Positions 42,180-57,200 are shown, counted from the stretch's first letter. The stretch is 64,000 nt of DNA from Membranipora membranacea (GCA_914767715.1 OU612074.1:11444062-11508061); one strand, 5' to 3'. Notes: generated from the sequence alone by a model not told the origin. Program-made: numbers and translations.

Positions 42180-44914
42180 GTGGTCTTATTTTTTATATGC
42201 AAGTTGTAGCTTTTATGTTAAAGAAGTTGTCCTTATCGCATTGGGCATCCGAACACTGAATTTTATCTCGCTCTTGGGAGGGGACAGGAATCAGGATGAT
42301 TTAAAATCTGATTTATATTACCCCACCAATTCACTTATTGAAGGTCAGGCATTTAATAATCTGTGGTCAGATGATTGAATGATATGGTTCTGCATATTCC
42401 TTCCATCATGCTCATACTGGGAATCCGTCAATACGTTTGAGTCAGATACATCAAACCTCTCGACCTGCAATGCCATGCTATGGAAAAATATTTAATCCTT
42501 ATTTAGGAGTTGTTGGCCCCTGGCTAAAAAGGAGACAAATTGAAACAATATAATTAATATTAGTATACAAACTTGGCATACATGTGTATCTGTAGTCTGT
42601 AATTGTGTTACCTTTTATCAAGTGATATGATATACTCCCACATAGGTCAATGGTGTCTGGATCAATTCTTTACAATGATTAGTGGTCTAATTTGTATTTC
42701 TGAGGTCCGGAGAAAGAAACAGCGTATCACTACTCGTCATAGTTTGCAGTTAGTAATTTTCTTACCTTAACACTGATATTTATATTATTGAGATTCCTTT
42801 GATACAAAGGCTGCCTTACACTTTTCACTCATGAGTTTAAATTCCCTTCCGTGTGTCAATTTAATTCCTTTGTACTTTGCCATGTTTTGATCATGAACTC
42901 TTCTCCTGTATAATATGAAAATTAAATTACAGTTAATGGGTCGTTTGTGGTCCAGTACCAACATCGATTAATAATCTAGTGTTTAAAACCCAATCAGTTT
43001 TGAAATATGGCTGGTTTCAACTTTCAAAGGTCATTCACTGATTGTTTTCCCAATTTGTTTCAATTTATTCACTGCATTGCATTCTTCTCATGATTTTTTA
43101 TATATTGATACCAGAATAAGACAAAACCAAACCCAAAAACTATGTCATATACAATTAAAATTATGGTATCTAATTGAAGTGTTTGAGAAATTAGAATTTT
43201 GATATCAATACCTTGTGGTTTAAAGATCATAAGGCTTGAGATCGATAGAAAACAGATCAACAAAAATAATGATAACTGATTGCGTAAATACCTTAGAGGC
43301 GTAAATATTAGCTGGAGTTTAGTTTAGCTAGTTTGGTGGTGACTTAATGTTAGCTAGGCTAAATCATTAGTAAAGAGGGTTATTAAATGTCAGCTAGCCT
43401 ATTTAGTTCCCCTTTTTCAAGTCTGTGCAAAATGGCAAACCTGTCCTCCTGTGCGTATTCCTCTATTCATAAGTTGGCAACAATCAGATTCAAACAAAAG
43501 AAGTTTTCACGTTGCTCAGAAAAAGCATTATTTTAGGTTTCAAGAACATTTAAATCATCAATGAAATTATGATATTTCAAAGATAATGGTCTTTCAACAA
43601 TCTATAATCAGTAACAATAAGAGCAATTATAATTTAGAAAATTTGCCATCCGCCGATCAAATAACGCCAAATCTTAGTTCAAATCGAAAGCCTTTCCAAC
43701 TGTTTGGTCAAGGTGACAGGTTGTTTTAAAACTCAAGGACAAGTGTGGCATTAGTCTTGTGATAATTGGAGCATTCCTTCCTGAACCCCTGTGCAATGAC
43801 TATTCGGCCTTGTGATAATGTGGTGAGGCATTCTGTGTGTAGCAAGCTGATGTGAGTTCTACAACCGTGAGAACTGATGTTTAATCGATAAGACAGGGTA
43901 AATAGATATTGATGTATCTTGGTCAACCTCCTGATAATGCAGGCTGATATGATGAGGCCATCAGCACAAAGAAATCAGGTGGCAGGTGTTCTATGGTCAC
44001 TGTCTATGGTTTAGATTAGAATTTATGCTCTGTAAATGTCAACAATGGCCTATAAGCATATCTAAGCCGACATGTGGGGTGATCGTACATGGGATGATCG
44101 TAGCATGATCGATAAGTTGTAATGTGAGTAATAATGGCCGCATATAAATACCAGTGAACTGTGGGAACACATGCCTTTAAATGGGAGAGGCAGATAACGC
44201 AAGTCATGCTTGAAGGGTAATGATAATGATAACATCATGATGAGATTAATATTTGGGTTCTTTTTAGATTTTATTGGTGCATTTGGTGCAAAGAGTTTGA
44301 TTTGAAGTTGCTTCGTAAAAAAATTAAGGTAAGTGTAAATAAAAATAAAACATGTAACGTACATAAATAGGTGAGTTGTCTAGATTAAAAATAAAAGGTA
44401 CTACTAACATTACCACCGGGACAGCCTGGGTTTCCAGATGATTGTCATCATCTTGAAACACCCAGGTTGTACTAGTGGCTATGCGAGCTGAAACTAAAAA
44501 CTGTAAAGCTTGATCCGTCTTTAAATCCAGAAGTAACTTTGCGCCATGACACAATGTCATGTGACTTTGCGGCGAGACACAACGTCATGTTCTTTGGAAA
44601 ACCGGACGAGATCATATTTGGGTGCTGCTACCAACCATCACCATGATCAAGATTGAGCAAATCGACAGGGTGTAAAACGATATTAAAGATGAGAAGGTTT
44701 GATTTTCCCCATTCAATTAAACTTTTTTGGACATACAAAATATGGCACAAGTTTTTGATGGCATATCAAGTTATGGCAAACAAGTTTTTGTATGGCACGA
44801 TTAGATCTTATTCTTCATTTGCACACGATCCCATCTCAGGATCTCAGCCTTAAAAAAACAAAAGATTGAGATTCAAAGATTTCTATCAAACCATTATTCA
44901 AAATCATGTACTAA
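42180..44914. other. Intergenic spacer, converging genes
   Basis: No supported gene. It lies between the 3' ends of the docking-domain gene and the IgGFc-type gene. An imperfect foldback at about 44403-44482 (ccaccgggacagcctgggtttc and gaaacacccaggttgtactagtgg) is the only structured part. Confidence 0.5.
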
Positions 44915-44920
44915 TTTATT
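44915..44920 (-). terminator. Poly(A) signal of the IgGFc-type gene
   Basis: AATAAA on minus, about 55 bases past the stop codon, a usual distance for a compact 3' UTR. Confidence 0.6.
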
Positions 44921-44972
44921 ATCAAGATCTCTCTAAACTGAAGAACAGTTCATTGAGTCAAGTTGTTATCAT

Positions 44973-47900
44973 TTAGTATGTGATGACGGCTTGGTTCATG
45001 GCGGCTGGGAATCCGTATGACTCTCTGTCGTCAAATCCGTAGATGAGGCACTGGAAGTTTCCTCCGCTTGAGCTGATCAGTTGAGTTCCGTGTGGGATCT
45101 CGATGACGGCTCCGACGAGCATATCGTTGGATCCAGCTGGTTGTGGCAGATCTCCCCATGGCATCACGAAGCTTGTGATTGCGTTACCTCCTAGTGTGAT
45201 ATATCCTTCCTCTCCCTTCTTGGCGACCATCATAGCGTAGTTGTGCACGTATGGTTTGAGCTCAAAGTTCTCTCCTCCGGTGAATAGTGGTGTGGAGATG
45301 AAGAAGTTGTTGGTGAACTGCTCGACTGGTGGGATGGTGATGGTGACTGGATCGTGCACGGTCTCGTTCTATAAATAGAATAATCGGACATTAAAGAGGA
45401 ATTTCGGACATTGAAGGGGATTATCGGGTGGGGTTAGGATACGATGAAACTCAAAACGGTTGAGAAATATCAAGTGGTGAAATGATAACAAGAAATTAAA
45501 GGGTTTTTGAAGTTATTGGAATTTGCTGTAATTATCTAAAGCATCTTCCCCTGCGGTCAGCCCTCTCATCACTAGATCAGGATGTTAGTGAACTTGAAAA
45601 ACCAATTGTGCAGCAATTTTAAAGAAGGGGCTCATCCTATTAATAGTCAACGAATCGACATATCATTCTCAAAATCTTCAAAGCTGCTCCAGTTTTTTTT
45701 GCTTTTAAATAGCTCAGTGACATGATTTAGCATTTAGAACCCTAAATCGCGTCTAGACTCAGTTAAATCAGATAAGAGTGACAGAATACGAGAACTCTCG
45801 GTAAAAGGAGTCTCAAAAAGCTTACCTGGTACAGGTAGGTATCCTTAGATTTGGTGAGTTGAGTGACAGACAGTGGCTGGTCTGACTCAATGTACAGTCT
45901 CTTGTTGGATGGGATGTCGACGTATTGGTTAAGACGTCCGTTGTATGGCAGGTTGATGGTTTGGCTTTGTCCGTTGTAGTAGATATCAACCTTGGTTGGC
46001 ACTCCCTTAAGAGCCATGATGTTGAGCACATCACCTACAGCACGTCCTGGTACTGATACCATACCGAATTTCTTGCCCCATCTGTGAAACACAAAAAACA
46101 TATTGAGATTGTTGGTCAAATAATATGCAAAAACTGACTGTGCTGTATGAAATGCAAAAACACTCATGGAACTTTCCAGACTAATCGGATGATGTTGGAA
46201 TTACGTATGGATTATTGGTAACTAGGATATGAGGGCCTGCTGGGATATGCAGCTAAATGATAATTGAGTTATTAGGATGAGCACATGGCGCTACTGATTT
46301 GGCACAGATTTGGCCCTAATTTGGTGCTGGTGCGTTGGTTATATCAGGCAAAAAAACCAGTTATATATTGGATTTACCAGAGGGTGACAAGGGAAGACAT
46401 ATTTCAAATATTAACAGCAAATATTTCCAAATCAGATATAAAAGAAATATGCCAAATATGTCAATATGAGGAATTATCGGCACCGCTTCACTGCCATCGT
46501 TACTTATCTAGTTCTAATGGGTGCTGAAAGTGCGCATTTACAAACCCTGGTACGTTTCGCAGCCAATAAATAACCTGTTGGCTTTGTGGCCACCAAGTTC
46601 CAACAAGTATAATATAAAATGCCAGTGCGTTTGCTACCAAGTGGCGACAAAATAAATTACCTGTCTGTTGGCAGAAGTTCCTCGACCAAGTGATCACGTG
46701 AGAGTCCCTCTCCGGCCTTGACAAAGGCTCTGACGTTTCCTGAGAATACATGGACCTTGTTGCTGGCAGTGATGACGGATCCAGACAAGTCCTTGACGCA
46801 TTGTCTCTTCTTGGAAGCTGGTTCGTTGGGGCATCTGGCTTGAACTTGGAAGGTCTCGAAAGCGTTCATTGTCAGTGTGTATACACTGCCTGTAAGGTTA
46901 AAACAAAGCCATGAAATTTGGTTTTTATTTAGCAATTGGCAAAAGGTCTCGGTGCATTTTCCATCTCGTTAACTCCAATATTGAGACAATAAAACTTTGA
47001 CTTGATCATTTATACTTTCGCTATTCGAAGATTTATTTTACTTGGGAGAGGGCAGATGATTTTACCTTTGGTGTTCCATGGTGCTGGGAGATCGTTGTCG
47101 TCAGCGAGCTCGATAGTAACTTCGGTATCATCGAAAAGTGCAGCAATAGCGAATTGTGTGGAGATGTGAGCTGGGGCGTAGCTGACAGTCTGGAAGGAAG
47201 TACCGGCCTGAGGAAAAAGAAATCAAAGAATCAGAATTTGTCATCCATTTGATTATTAACATCTTCCGCACCCTCCATCCCCCTTGCCTTGATGAGTTTT
47301 TAATGTGGTTAAAATATAATTATGTTAAATTCTAGTCCTAAGGACATATATGACAGGAAATTTGGCTTTAGTATAAGTGACACCTTATCAATCATGCTAA
47401 GCATTTCTATTTATGTATCATCGATGGTTTGTTGATGGTTTGTTGATGGTTGATTGGAGGTTGCCACAAAAAAAAGTTGAGACAGGCTAACAATGATCAA
47501 GGCAAAGTGAAGAAGTGATGTAAGAGGAAATTAATTATGCTCATCCACTATGTTCCTTTTTTCTCAAGCTTTGTAGGCGGCTAAGCTCGGCTAATCAATA
47601 CATGTTGTCTGTTGGTGATGAGCCAGTTAAAATTTATGACTAATCCAAAGTTCAGACAGATGGGCTGTTGTGCAAAAAAAAAGAAGTTCAATGTCAGTTT
47701 GAAGGTGGGTAAAGTCAACCAATCATTGAATGTTGTCAGGTGATGACAGATAGATCTTTTTTTATAACATGCAGGTTGACCTCAATGACGCAATTGGGAT
47801 ATTTCTCATAAAGCCCATTTCAATCCCAGTATTTCAAAAATTGATCCCTAGATAGAAAACTGTAACTTGATTTATATTTATGTCAGTTTCAGGTCATGGG

Positions 47901-48288
47901 ATTAATACCTCCAATTATCAGTTCAGGCTTCACACTCATGCTTACCTGGACTTTCAGGTTATGGGATTAATACAGCAATCATACTCATGCTTACCTGGAC
48001 ATCAGGGGTGGCGAGGAATCCGTCAGCGGTCCATCTGTCCTTGTTGATACCGTAGACAATCATGGTCTCGTTGTTGAGCTCGGTGAGTCGGATGGCGAGC
48101 CTCTCCAATCCGGTTCTGTTCTGCATCATACATCTTTCTACTGGGAATCTGAGTACACTGTTCTCCTGGACGGTTTGGTTGGTGTTGAAGTAACAGCTGT
48201 GGTCCTGGGCGAGTCCTGCTGATCGGATGTTCACTGATCTTGGGCCGCTGTTAGGTGTGGATGGAGTCATGTAGAGCTCTAGTGGGAT
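44973..48288 (-). CDS. Exons 13-17: IgGFc-binding-type domain
   Basis: About 440 residues with the landmarks of the IgGFc-binding N-terminal domain: VYTLTMNAFETFQVQ, DLSGSVITASNKVHVFSGN, HLVEELLPTDRWGKKF, IPPVEQFTNNFFISTP, NYAMMVAKK and YGFDDRESYGFPAAM. In FCGBP this region precedes vWD repeats; here it ends the protein with no vWD domain. Its ligand in invertebrates is not known; the IgG link comes from the mammalian protein. Confidence 0.88.
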
Positions 48289-51200
48289 CTGTAATGAAAG
48301 ATGGAATATTATGAAGTCTGGAGTAGGGTGTTAGATTCAGAAAGTGGCAGTTTGATCAGATAACACTGATTTGAAGGGTCAAATATGGCTAGAGATCATA
48401 TTGTTCAGAATACGCACAACATTGTCTAAACACGAGGCAATCAGTCGCAAGGAGTTGGCACACTTTTCAAAAGGTTCCATCGAAATGTTAATTGGGACAT
48501 AGTTTTTTCTTTGAGCGGGGAATGATTGATTGGTACCACACCAGCTCTCAGTGTGCCGTGATGATTTATAGTTTGACAGGCGGCGAAACTGGCTGATGTC
48601 TGCTTGGCTTGCGATAAGCCAATTCTAATTTTTTCAAGTGTGTCTAGAGCTTTAACATGGCATATTTGTATGTCAAACTATGGGGAAAACTCATATAAAA
48701 CTTGACAGCTTGTGTGCCAATCTCTGATAGTGATGGGAGGCAGGTGCTTGGTTCAGTCATTGTCACATGATAGCTGATTGACATGGGACACTCCCTTAAA
48801 CTATGCATTTCCTGTTGTGAAGAATCTTTCCCCAAGGGTCATAATAAAAGTGGGTGGTTTCAAATCATGGGGGCTGAGATAATGTCTCCCACAAATTGCC
48901 GCAGTTGGAAGTCCCTTGAAGTCCTGATATACCCTGAAGTTTGCAATAAAACTCCCACAGCAGTCAACTACATCGCTCAAAAAATATTTCAACCAATGAA
49001 ATCACTTTTATCAGAATTCTCACCTCTCTGAAGGATTTCTCGGAGTTATTCTCCTCAAACAGAACAGTGAAGGCGTTTCCTGAAGATGGGTTACCGATCT
49101 TGCAGACTGGAGCGGCCTCTGGGACTGGTCCGTTGACGCATACCTCTTGATCTCCAGTACATGGGTTGTTACAGTCACACAGGTTGGTCACGGCTGTAAA
49201 ACATAGACAGACTGTTATGAAGGTTGCCACATCGTAAAACAGGTGCTAGTTGAGTGAAGTAGCTTGTCTGTTGTAGGAAATTAAAAAGCAGAGTGGCAGT
49301 TTATATTACACAATATGATCCAAATATAGCCTGAATTATGAATTAAATGGTTGACAACTGATCTAAACACATACCATATACATAATCATAATTTAAGTAC
49401 AAGTACCCTTGTCTAATTAATGATCTATCAGAAGCCATGACTCAAATTATTCATAATTAAATATCAGAATTTTGTTAATTATAAATTTTAATTTTCTCCT
49501 CTTGCCCTCAGGAAAAATCATGACTGAACAATTTCCATCTCAGCGAATATAAGTTGAAGTCCTGGAGAGTTATGACTTAAGTCCATGACATTAAGTTATG
49601 ACTTAAGTTATGGCACTCAGGTTTTAGTAAAGATGAAAACTCACGGGTAAGACATCCATATTCTCCTGCCTTGTTGGTGAAGCACATTGGGCACTTGCAC
49701 TCCTTAGCTCCAGTGTCTCTGTCTGTGACGCAGACCTCGTTACCGGTGCAGTCACACTCACATTGGGTACCACCTAGTGGCAGATTAACGCATGTATCTA
49801 CGTTCTTGCATGGGTTGTTACATTCGCAGGTGTCAACTTGAACATCACAAACTCCAGTTGCTGGGTCTTGCAGGGTGCATGTTGGGCACTTGCAGACAGC
49901 GTATCCTCCCTCGACAGCGCACTCCTTATCAGCATCGCAGGTCTTGCAGTCACAAGTTTGAACCTCATCCTAAAGAATTACAGAAATAATATAAGTATTA
50001 CTGATGTGATAAGTGATGACATGACATCATAGATTAGTAGCATTTCCGAGATATCACCCTACTTTAAGTCAGTATGACATCACAAGTTATTAAGATTTCC
50101 GAGTTATCACTGTGCTTCAAGTCAGTATGACATCACAAGCTATTAGGATTTATCTCTCTTGTTTACCTGGCAGAGATCTCCAGAGTGACAGCTATCACAG
50201 GTACATTGTGGTCCATATGGGGTATCAGTACATTGTCCACCGTTAGCACATGGGTTGTTGCAAGAGCACAGCTGGATGTCACAGCTATCTCCGACAAAGC
50301 ATGAGTCAGTGCAGGTACAGGTTGGCTGAAAGAGAAGAAAGAAAGATTAGAGATGCTGTCGGAAAAAAGCCATGCTAAACATGGCGGCTTTAAGATGGAA
50401 AGCCACTTTATGACAGAACTATTTGCTAATTATTGTTCAATCTTAGCATTCCCCTTTAATCTTGAATTCAGTAGTTATGTGATGATGATGGCTGCCAGGT
50501 TATGCCATTGTTGAAACATTTTGATAAAAAAAAAAAAAGTAGTTGAATACTTACGTATCCACCATCCATGACACAGGTCTTTCCAGCCTCACAGGTGTGG
50601 CAAGCACAGCTCATGATCTTGTCAGAGCAAGTTGGTCCAGACATGCAAGAATCTGCGCATCCACAAGATGGCTGTAAGAAAAAGAACAGACATCTTAAAA
50701 TTCTTTTCTGTCGAGTCTATTTGTTGACAACATCAAGATATATGCCCCAGAATGTACCAGAGTTTTGGTAGTGATTCATCACACGATATCTGAATACATA
50801 GATATTCAAATGATGAGAAAATGATAGCATGATGGCATGCCAATCACTCTCGCCACCTCCGAATTTTTAGCATAAAGCTAATGTTTTTATTCACAGCTAC
50901 CAAGGCTTGTATCGTTTCTGGGTGACAACGGAACTGCCTTGATGTCATTGATGAGTAGTCAACAGCTATAAATAAATCCTAAGTGGCAGGAGGTTCTAGG
51001 ACCATGACTAGGTTATTATTTTTACACCTTTGACATATTGCGTTACTGTACCATATTTTAATTACTCATCAGCAAAGTTGGTTTGTGCAAGCATTGCTTA
51101 ATTAATCCCCCCATAATTGAGCAGCGATCATCCATGCTAAGATGAGTCCTATTTTCCCTGTTAGGGTCACGTTGCTTAATGGATTAGCAATCTAGTTATT

Positions 51201-54200
51201 CATTATTTCTACCGGAAAGTACCATCTTCAACAAGATCACTATGATACCTCACAACTCCACTTGGTAATAATCTGCTCAAATAGATACCAAAAATCGGTT
51301 TTATTTCAATGACATCACAAAAAAACGAAGACTTATCTCCCCCGATCTGATAACTTACAGCTCCGTTGACCATGGTACATTGTTGTCCTTGGTCACATGG
51401 GTTGTTGCATTCACATGTATCCTCGAGAGCACAGGTTTGTCCACCATTGGAGTCATAGACGGCTGTGAAGCAAGTGTTACACTCGCAGGTCTTTCCGTTA
51501 GCTCCATCTTGGCAGACTGAGTTGGCTGGGCAGTCGTCGTTACAAGCGCAGGTGTTGATTCTATCGGCACATCCTGGTCCAGTGGAGCAAGAGTCGGCGC
51601 ATCCGCATGATGGCTGTAAAAGATTATAAGATGAAAGTTAATCAACTCCTCCAGTTGGGGTATTGTTCATAAAAAAATGATTATAAATTGAATCAAGGCG
51701 CCCCCCCTCAAAACTGATTTATAGGGTTTTGGGTGTTATTATGATTTATCTATTCTCAAAATATATCAGGAAGTACCAGCAACGCAAACTATTCCCATAA
51801 ATTTTACCCACATAATTTCCACAAGCATGCAAAGGTTGGTGAAGATTATCGAAGTCCTAAATAGGACCAAACAACATTTGGGTATCCCACTCAAACCAAA
51901 CACTCCTAACATTGAAATGATCAAAGCCTTGCTATAGAGATAAGATCAGAGTCAGAGTCGGAAGCAAAGTGTTTGAACAACAAGTTTTCAGCTGTCCATG
52001 GGGGAACTCTTCAAATACACTCCCTGCCAACAGAAAATCAATTCAGAGCTTTACAAAAACAAGGTAACTTTGTCAATCCGTACCTTTCCTCCGACCATAG
52101 TACAATCTTCTCCAGCAGAGCATGGGTTGTTACAGGCACATGTATCCTCGAGTACACAGAGTCCGTTGCTGTCAGCGTAGCAAGTGTTGCACACACAGCT
52201 GTGGCTGTTGCTGTCGGAGACATCGAAACATTCAGAATTGGCTGGGCAGTCCTTGGTGCAGTCGCAGCTGTTCAATGCTGAAACAAGACAATTCATACAA
52301 TGATAGAAGTTGTTATTGTGTGCTGTACGAAAAATCAGATTTCAAATCGTTGAAATATCGACAAACTGTGGAGGTTTCTTGTACCTTTTTCACCCACTTG
52401 ACACCAATCAAGAACATTTAGCTGGATTATATCTTACAACGGTAAAATTAAGAGCAATGTTTCATTTCTTCTAAGATTTCGGCATAATAAAAACATTCAA
52501 ATTGATTCTAGCATTAGCTTGAGTGGGCAAAAAATTACCGAGAGGGTCATAAAATAACAATTGCAAAAACTTGTGTTGTCTTGGTGACCAATTTCATATG
52601 GGTGTCGACTCAAAGGGGTGAAACCTCAGACAACACACATTTTATTATTTAATGATCGCATTATCAGGGCTTTGAGGTTTAGCTAATGCAGCATAATCCT
52701 CTAAACAGCGTTCCCATCCTAACAACATCTCATCCTAATAACGCAAGATTTTGATGGATTAATGCCGTTAATGAGAGTGGTTACTATTTGAAGAAATAGA
52801 AGCTAAGTTCATCCCTGCCAAATGAAAGCAAAACACTCCAGAGGTTCTTGACAACAAAGTCGAGGGGATGAGATTGATATTGAAGTCAAGAAGATATGTA
52901 GAAATCGATCATATTGATCCTTACAAGTTCTGCAGCATATGAAGTGTTACATTTTGATTGATGTGATAATCTCTTCAAAATGGATTAGTCTGATTTATCT
53001 TTCGTTTCACAATACCTAGCCCTTTTTGGGCTTGGATTGGTGGAAAATTGACCAAACATTTTTAGGTATTTGAATGATCATGTATCCATCAATGCTTGAC
53101 TCAATTACTGAATTGATTCGGATTTAGCATCAGATTCATTTTGATGCCATATTGTAGTGCTTTGAGATGACTTACGGATCTTGCAGTCTTTTCCAGTGAA
53201 GCACTTGTCACAGGCATCACATTGGGCAACTCCGTTCAGATCGCTACAAGTTCCTGGGCCTCCGTAACATGGGTCGTATCCGCAAGCGCAGCTCTCAACA
53301 GCTGTGAATCAAAAAGGAACAAATCATGTAACGTGCAACGTTTAGTCTACTAAAAATTAAATGCAACTGGAAAGCAGGGAGCTGCATAGGTACTACAAGT
53401 ATTTACTAAGGTAGCACAATCTCATAGCAATCAAACTACAATCTCAAGAAGAAAAATAAAATATAATTTATGAATTTTCATCGATGAAAGCAGATCTCAA
53501 GATATTTACGCGTGCATAGCTGGATGTAGATAAACACGTGATGTTGATATGTCTTGACTTACGTATGTCACAGTATTGTCCGGTAGAACAGTCATCGCAT
53601 AGCATGGGGGTGACAATGGCAGGTTGAGTCACTCCAGTGCATGCTGGGATAGTCTCGTTACAGCAGGATCCACCCCAGCAGTCGGTGCACTCACAGTGGT
53701 AACCGATCTCATCAACAACACAGGTACCTCCGTTCAGACATGGGTGCCAGTCGCAAACTAGAAAATAATGAAATAAAACCGGTTACTTGGCTTTGACGGA
53801 CTTTGCTATCAAATAATAACTCTATGTGCAATAAATGGTCTTGAAGGGCAAGGGCTTCAACAAAATGACCAACACAATTCCAGAGAGGAAAATCGCTTAT
53901 CCAAGTTATTAATAAAAAGTGAACCAGGGTACAGTTTATTAGGGATTATGTAAGTGTTACACCCAATGTCCTCATAAAGATTAACTCATTCTCAATAAAT
54001 CCAAGAGAATAAGGAAGAATAGTCTAGAGTGGTAACCAAATCTTTATCGCAATAGCTGTGGAAACCGCAAACCTCTTAAAATTACCATGAAATCGTATTT
54101 TGGCAAAAGGAAAACACCAGGGAAATTAGTTGCTAGGCTAGTTGCCATCAAGGGCTTCTTATTGCTGAACATTAGATTAACAGTTTTCCTCTTAATGATA

Positions 54201-57200
54201 ATTGTGTTTTGTGTTATTGCAGGTTTACAGTGCAGGTGTGTTTGAAGATTAACAATTAAAAAGATTAATGGATAAGATTACTGCAAGTAGAAGCCATGAA
54301 AATTAAGTAATTGAGGTAAATTATCAGTTCTAAAAAAACGCCCAAATATTGCTTAGAGCGAACAATATTTATATCTTTATGCATTCATGTTAGAAGACAC
54401 ATTACTGTATAAGTAAATGATATATATATATTGTGTTATCATTTATATTGCATGTTAGCTTACTTGGTGTCTCGCATCTGTGTCCAGTCCAGCCGTTGGG
54501 GCAGAAGCAGAAGAATCCGTCCCATTGGTTCTGGCAAGAAGCTCCGTTCAAACATGGGTTTGGGTCGCAGTAGTTAAATGCTGAAATAAAAACATATATA
54601 GTATGATATATGGTATTATATATGGTTTTATATATGGTTTTATATATGGTTTTATATATGGTACTATATATGGTACAATATATGGTATATATGGTATATG
54701 GTAGTCAGCATAAAATGTAAAAATAGTGTCCTGGTTTCAAATACTTCCAGGAAACCTTATGCTGGCATAAAACAATAACAGGCAAACTAATCTTAATACC
54801 ATGACAGGACAACCCACAATTTTATGACGGTTTCTCATAGCAGCCTCAACTATTTATGTCATAATAATTGGTATCATAATCAGTTTGAGATCAATCACAA
54901 TTATAAGTCAGGTTATTAGGCCAACACCCACCGGCTGATTCTAAGCTTAATACACTGAGCCATGTCCTATTGGCAGGGTTAGCTAATTTTCCTTTCCAAA
55001 TGACCCACGGTGATCGCCTAGGTGTGTGGCCATAGTTAGCAGCGACAAACAAATATGCCAAGGGTAGGTTTGCTCGAGATTTATGGCATTAGATTAAATC
55101 GATTGATGATGTTCACCATGGTTATGGCACATTTTTGGAGTGATATAGTATTCCTAAGCAGGCCGACTGTTAATCTTTGATGGATATTTGGCAAACAATC
55201 TTATCGCAACCGCAATAACGAGAAACCATACTAATTGCTCAATATCACTTACAAAACCGAACCAGCTAAACTTGCGTCAAGAGGTGATGTTGACAGCATT
55301 TTAAATAAAATTGCCAAATAGGACCCCAAAATGAGAACTTGCTGTACTTGTTGCATATATATTTATGTATATACCAATGGTCTGGAAATTCAGAGGTTGA
55401 GATACTCACGTGCTTCTACAGCGCCGAATCCAGTAACTCCGAGCTCAACTGGGCAGTCGCATCTATGGGTGTGCTCTATGTCTACACATGTGCACGCAGC
55501 TGGGCAGGCATCTGGTCCAACATCAGCGCAGTCTACACAAAAAGAAAATATTGAATACATGAATGATGAAATGCTTGGTTATTAATAATACAATTTTGCA
55601 TCTTGTCAGTGGGGTCTCTGATTGTATCAGTTCTAGTATAATGATATTGTTATCTCAAAGCCACCAACAGAGTTGAACAGGTAATGCTTTCCCAGTGAGC
55701 ACCTTCACATAATGACTACAAATTCGATCAAACTTGCTTAATTGTCCTGAAAATTGATTGCACCTCATAAACGAGGGATTTCGAGGTGATTTGGATTATC
55801 TCGACACCAGATGTATAAAAACAGCTTTGTTAACCCCATAAGACTAATCATTTTAATCTATGGATTATGTAGCATTATGAGGTCCAGTTGATCAGATTAC
55901 ACAATCGGTTGGCATGTTTACTGATGCATCACCCTTTTCTATGGCTATGTGAATATCTTACCTAGATATATGCCCTGGCACGAGATTATCATACACATTA
56001 ACATGAAATTTACATTATTATTCAATAGTCCAACAGTACATAATGGGACCAGGTTAAATCACTGGCCGGAGGATTCAGATTGCTAGTTTGGTTTGCCAGA
56101 GACCCTAAAGTGTTTTCTGGTAAAGTTAAGATGGAAACTGATATCTGAAGTTAATTGAAAATAGGAAACTACAATCAAGAGGCACGGATAGGAGATAAAA
56201 AACCTGTGGGCGAGAAGCAATTCAAATAGCCAAGAGCAAGTAACACTTAATTAAAATAAAACTAAATTTTTTTGTTTATTCTTGGGTTTCCATGGGAGTT
56301 TGGGGTACTTCTTGGTCGATAGAAGGGTAAAATTTTTCCATAGATTCTTAAATCAGAGGATAGTTAATATTTTCATTGAAAGTCATATTCCTTTCCTTAG
56401 TTATTTTTTCCTTACTGGAAGTGCTGCAATTGATAGACTATCAGATACTCACTGTCAAGGGGTTTTCTATCATTAGCAGAGCATCTGAGACAGACTGGCT
56501 CTCCTCCATGTTTGACGATGTTGACAACGTTGCACATGTTCAGTTCACCACCAGTCCACCATGTTGGTACTCTGACTCCCTTGGGGCATGCTCTCTTGAT
56601 TGGAGCCTCACCAGCGGCGACACAGAACCAGACAAAGCAGAGGTTCTCATCATCTGGCATCATGTAACCGATGCTTGGGCAAGTCAGACCTGAAACAGAA
56701 CAAAGACCAGGTCAATACATTGTGGCTATCAAGCTTAAATTCTCTGACTTGAATAGGTCTGAATTCTTAAAAGACTTATTCAAGTAAATGAAAAAGTTAT
56801 ACATGAACAGATGAACATCCAATAGATAGTCGTTACAAGCAGTTAAAAGTCATCAATTGTTTTCCTTGAATATCTGTGACAAGTTCCCAAAGCCTATTTC
56901 TCTCCATACTAAATATGCAACACATTTGATGCGGAACAATGGTTTGGTTGTTTGAAGACGGAACTATTTCAGATTAATATTAATTATATTATATTAGTAT
57001 ATTATATAAGTTATTATACATACCACTGATTGCTCGATCGTCAGTAGGGTCAGGGAAGAATGGTGCTGGGGTGGCGACAGCTGAGTCTGGAGTTGCTGTT
57101 GGTGGGTATGGTGTTGGTGAAGTCACATACTCTGTGGTGGGAGGGTAGTATGGTGCTTGGGTGGTTGGTTCATTGACGTTGCCGCCTCCTGGATACACTG

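Noticed and set aside
44324-44560. Minus open frame of 78 codons downstream of the IgGFc-type gene
   Set aside because: Coincides with an imperfect foldback, shows no domain and no splice partner.
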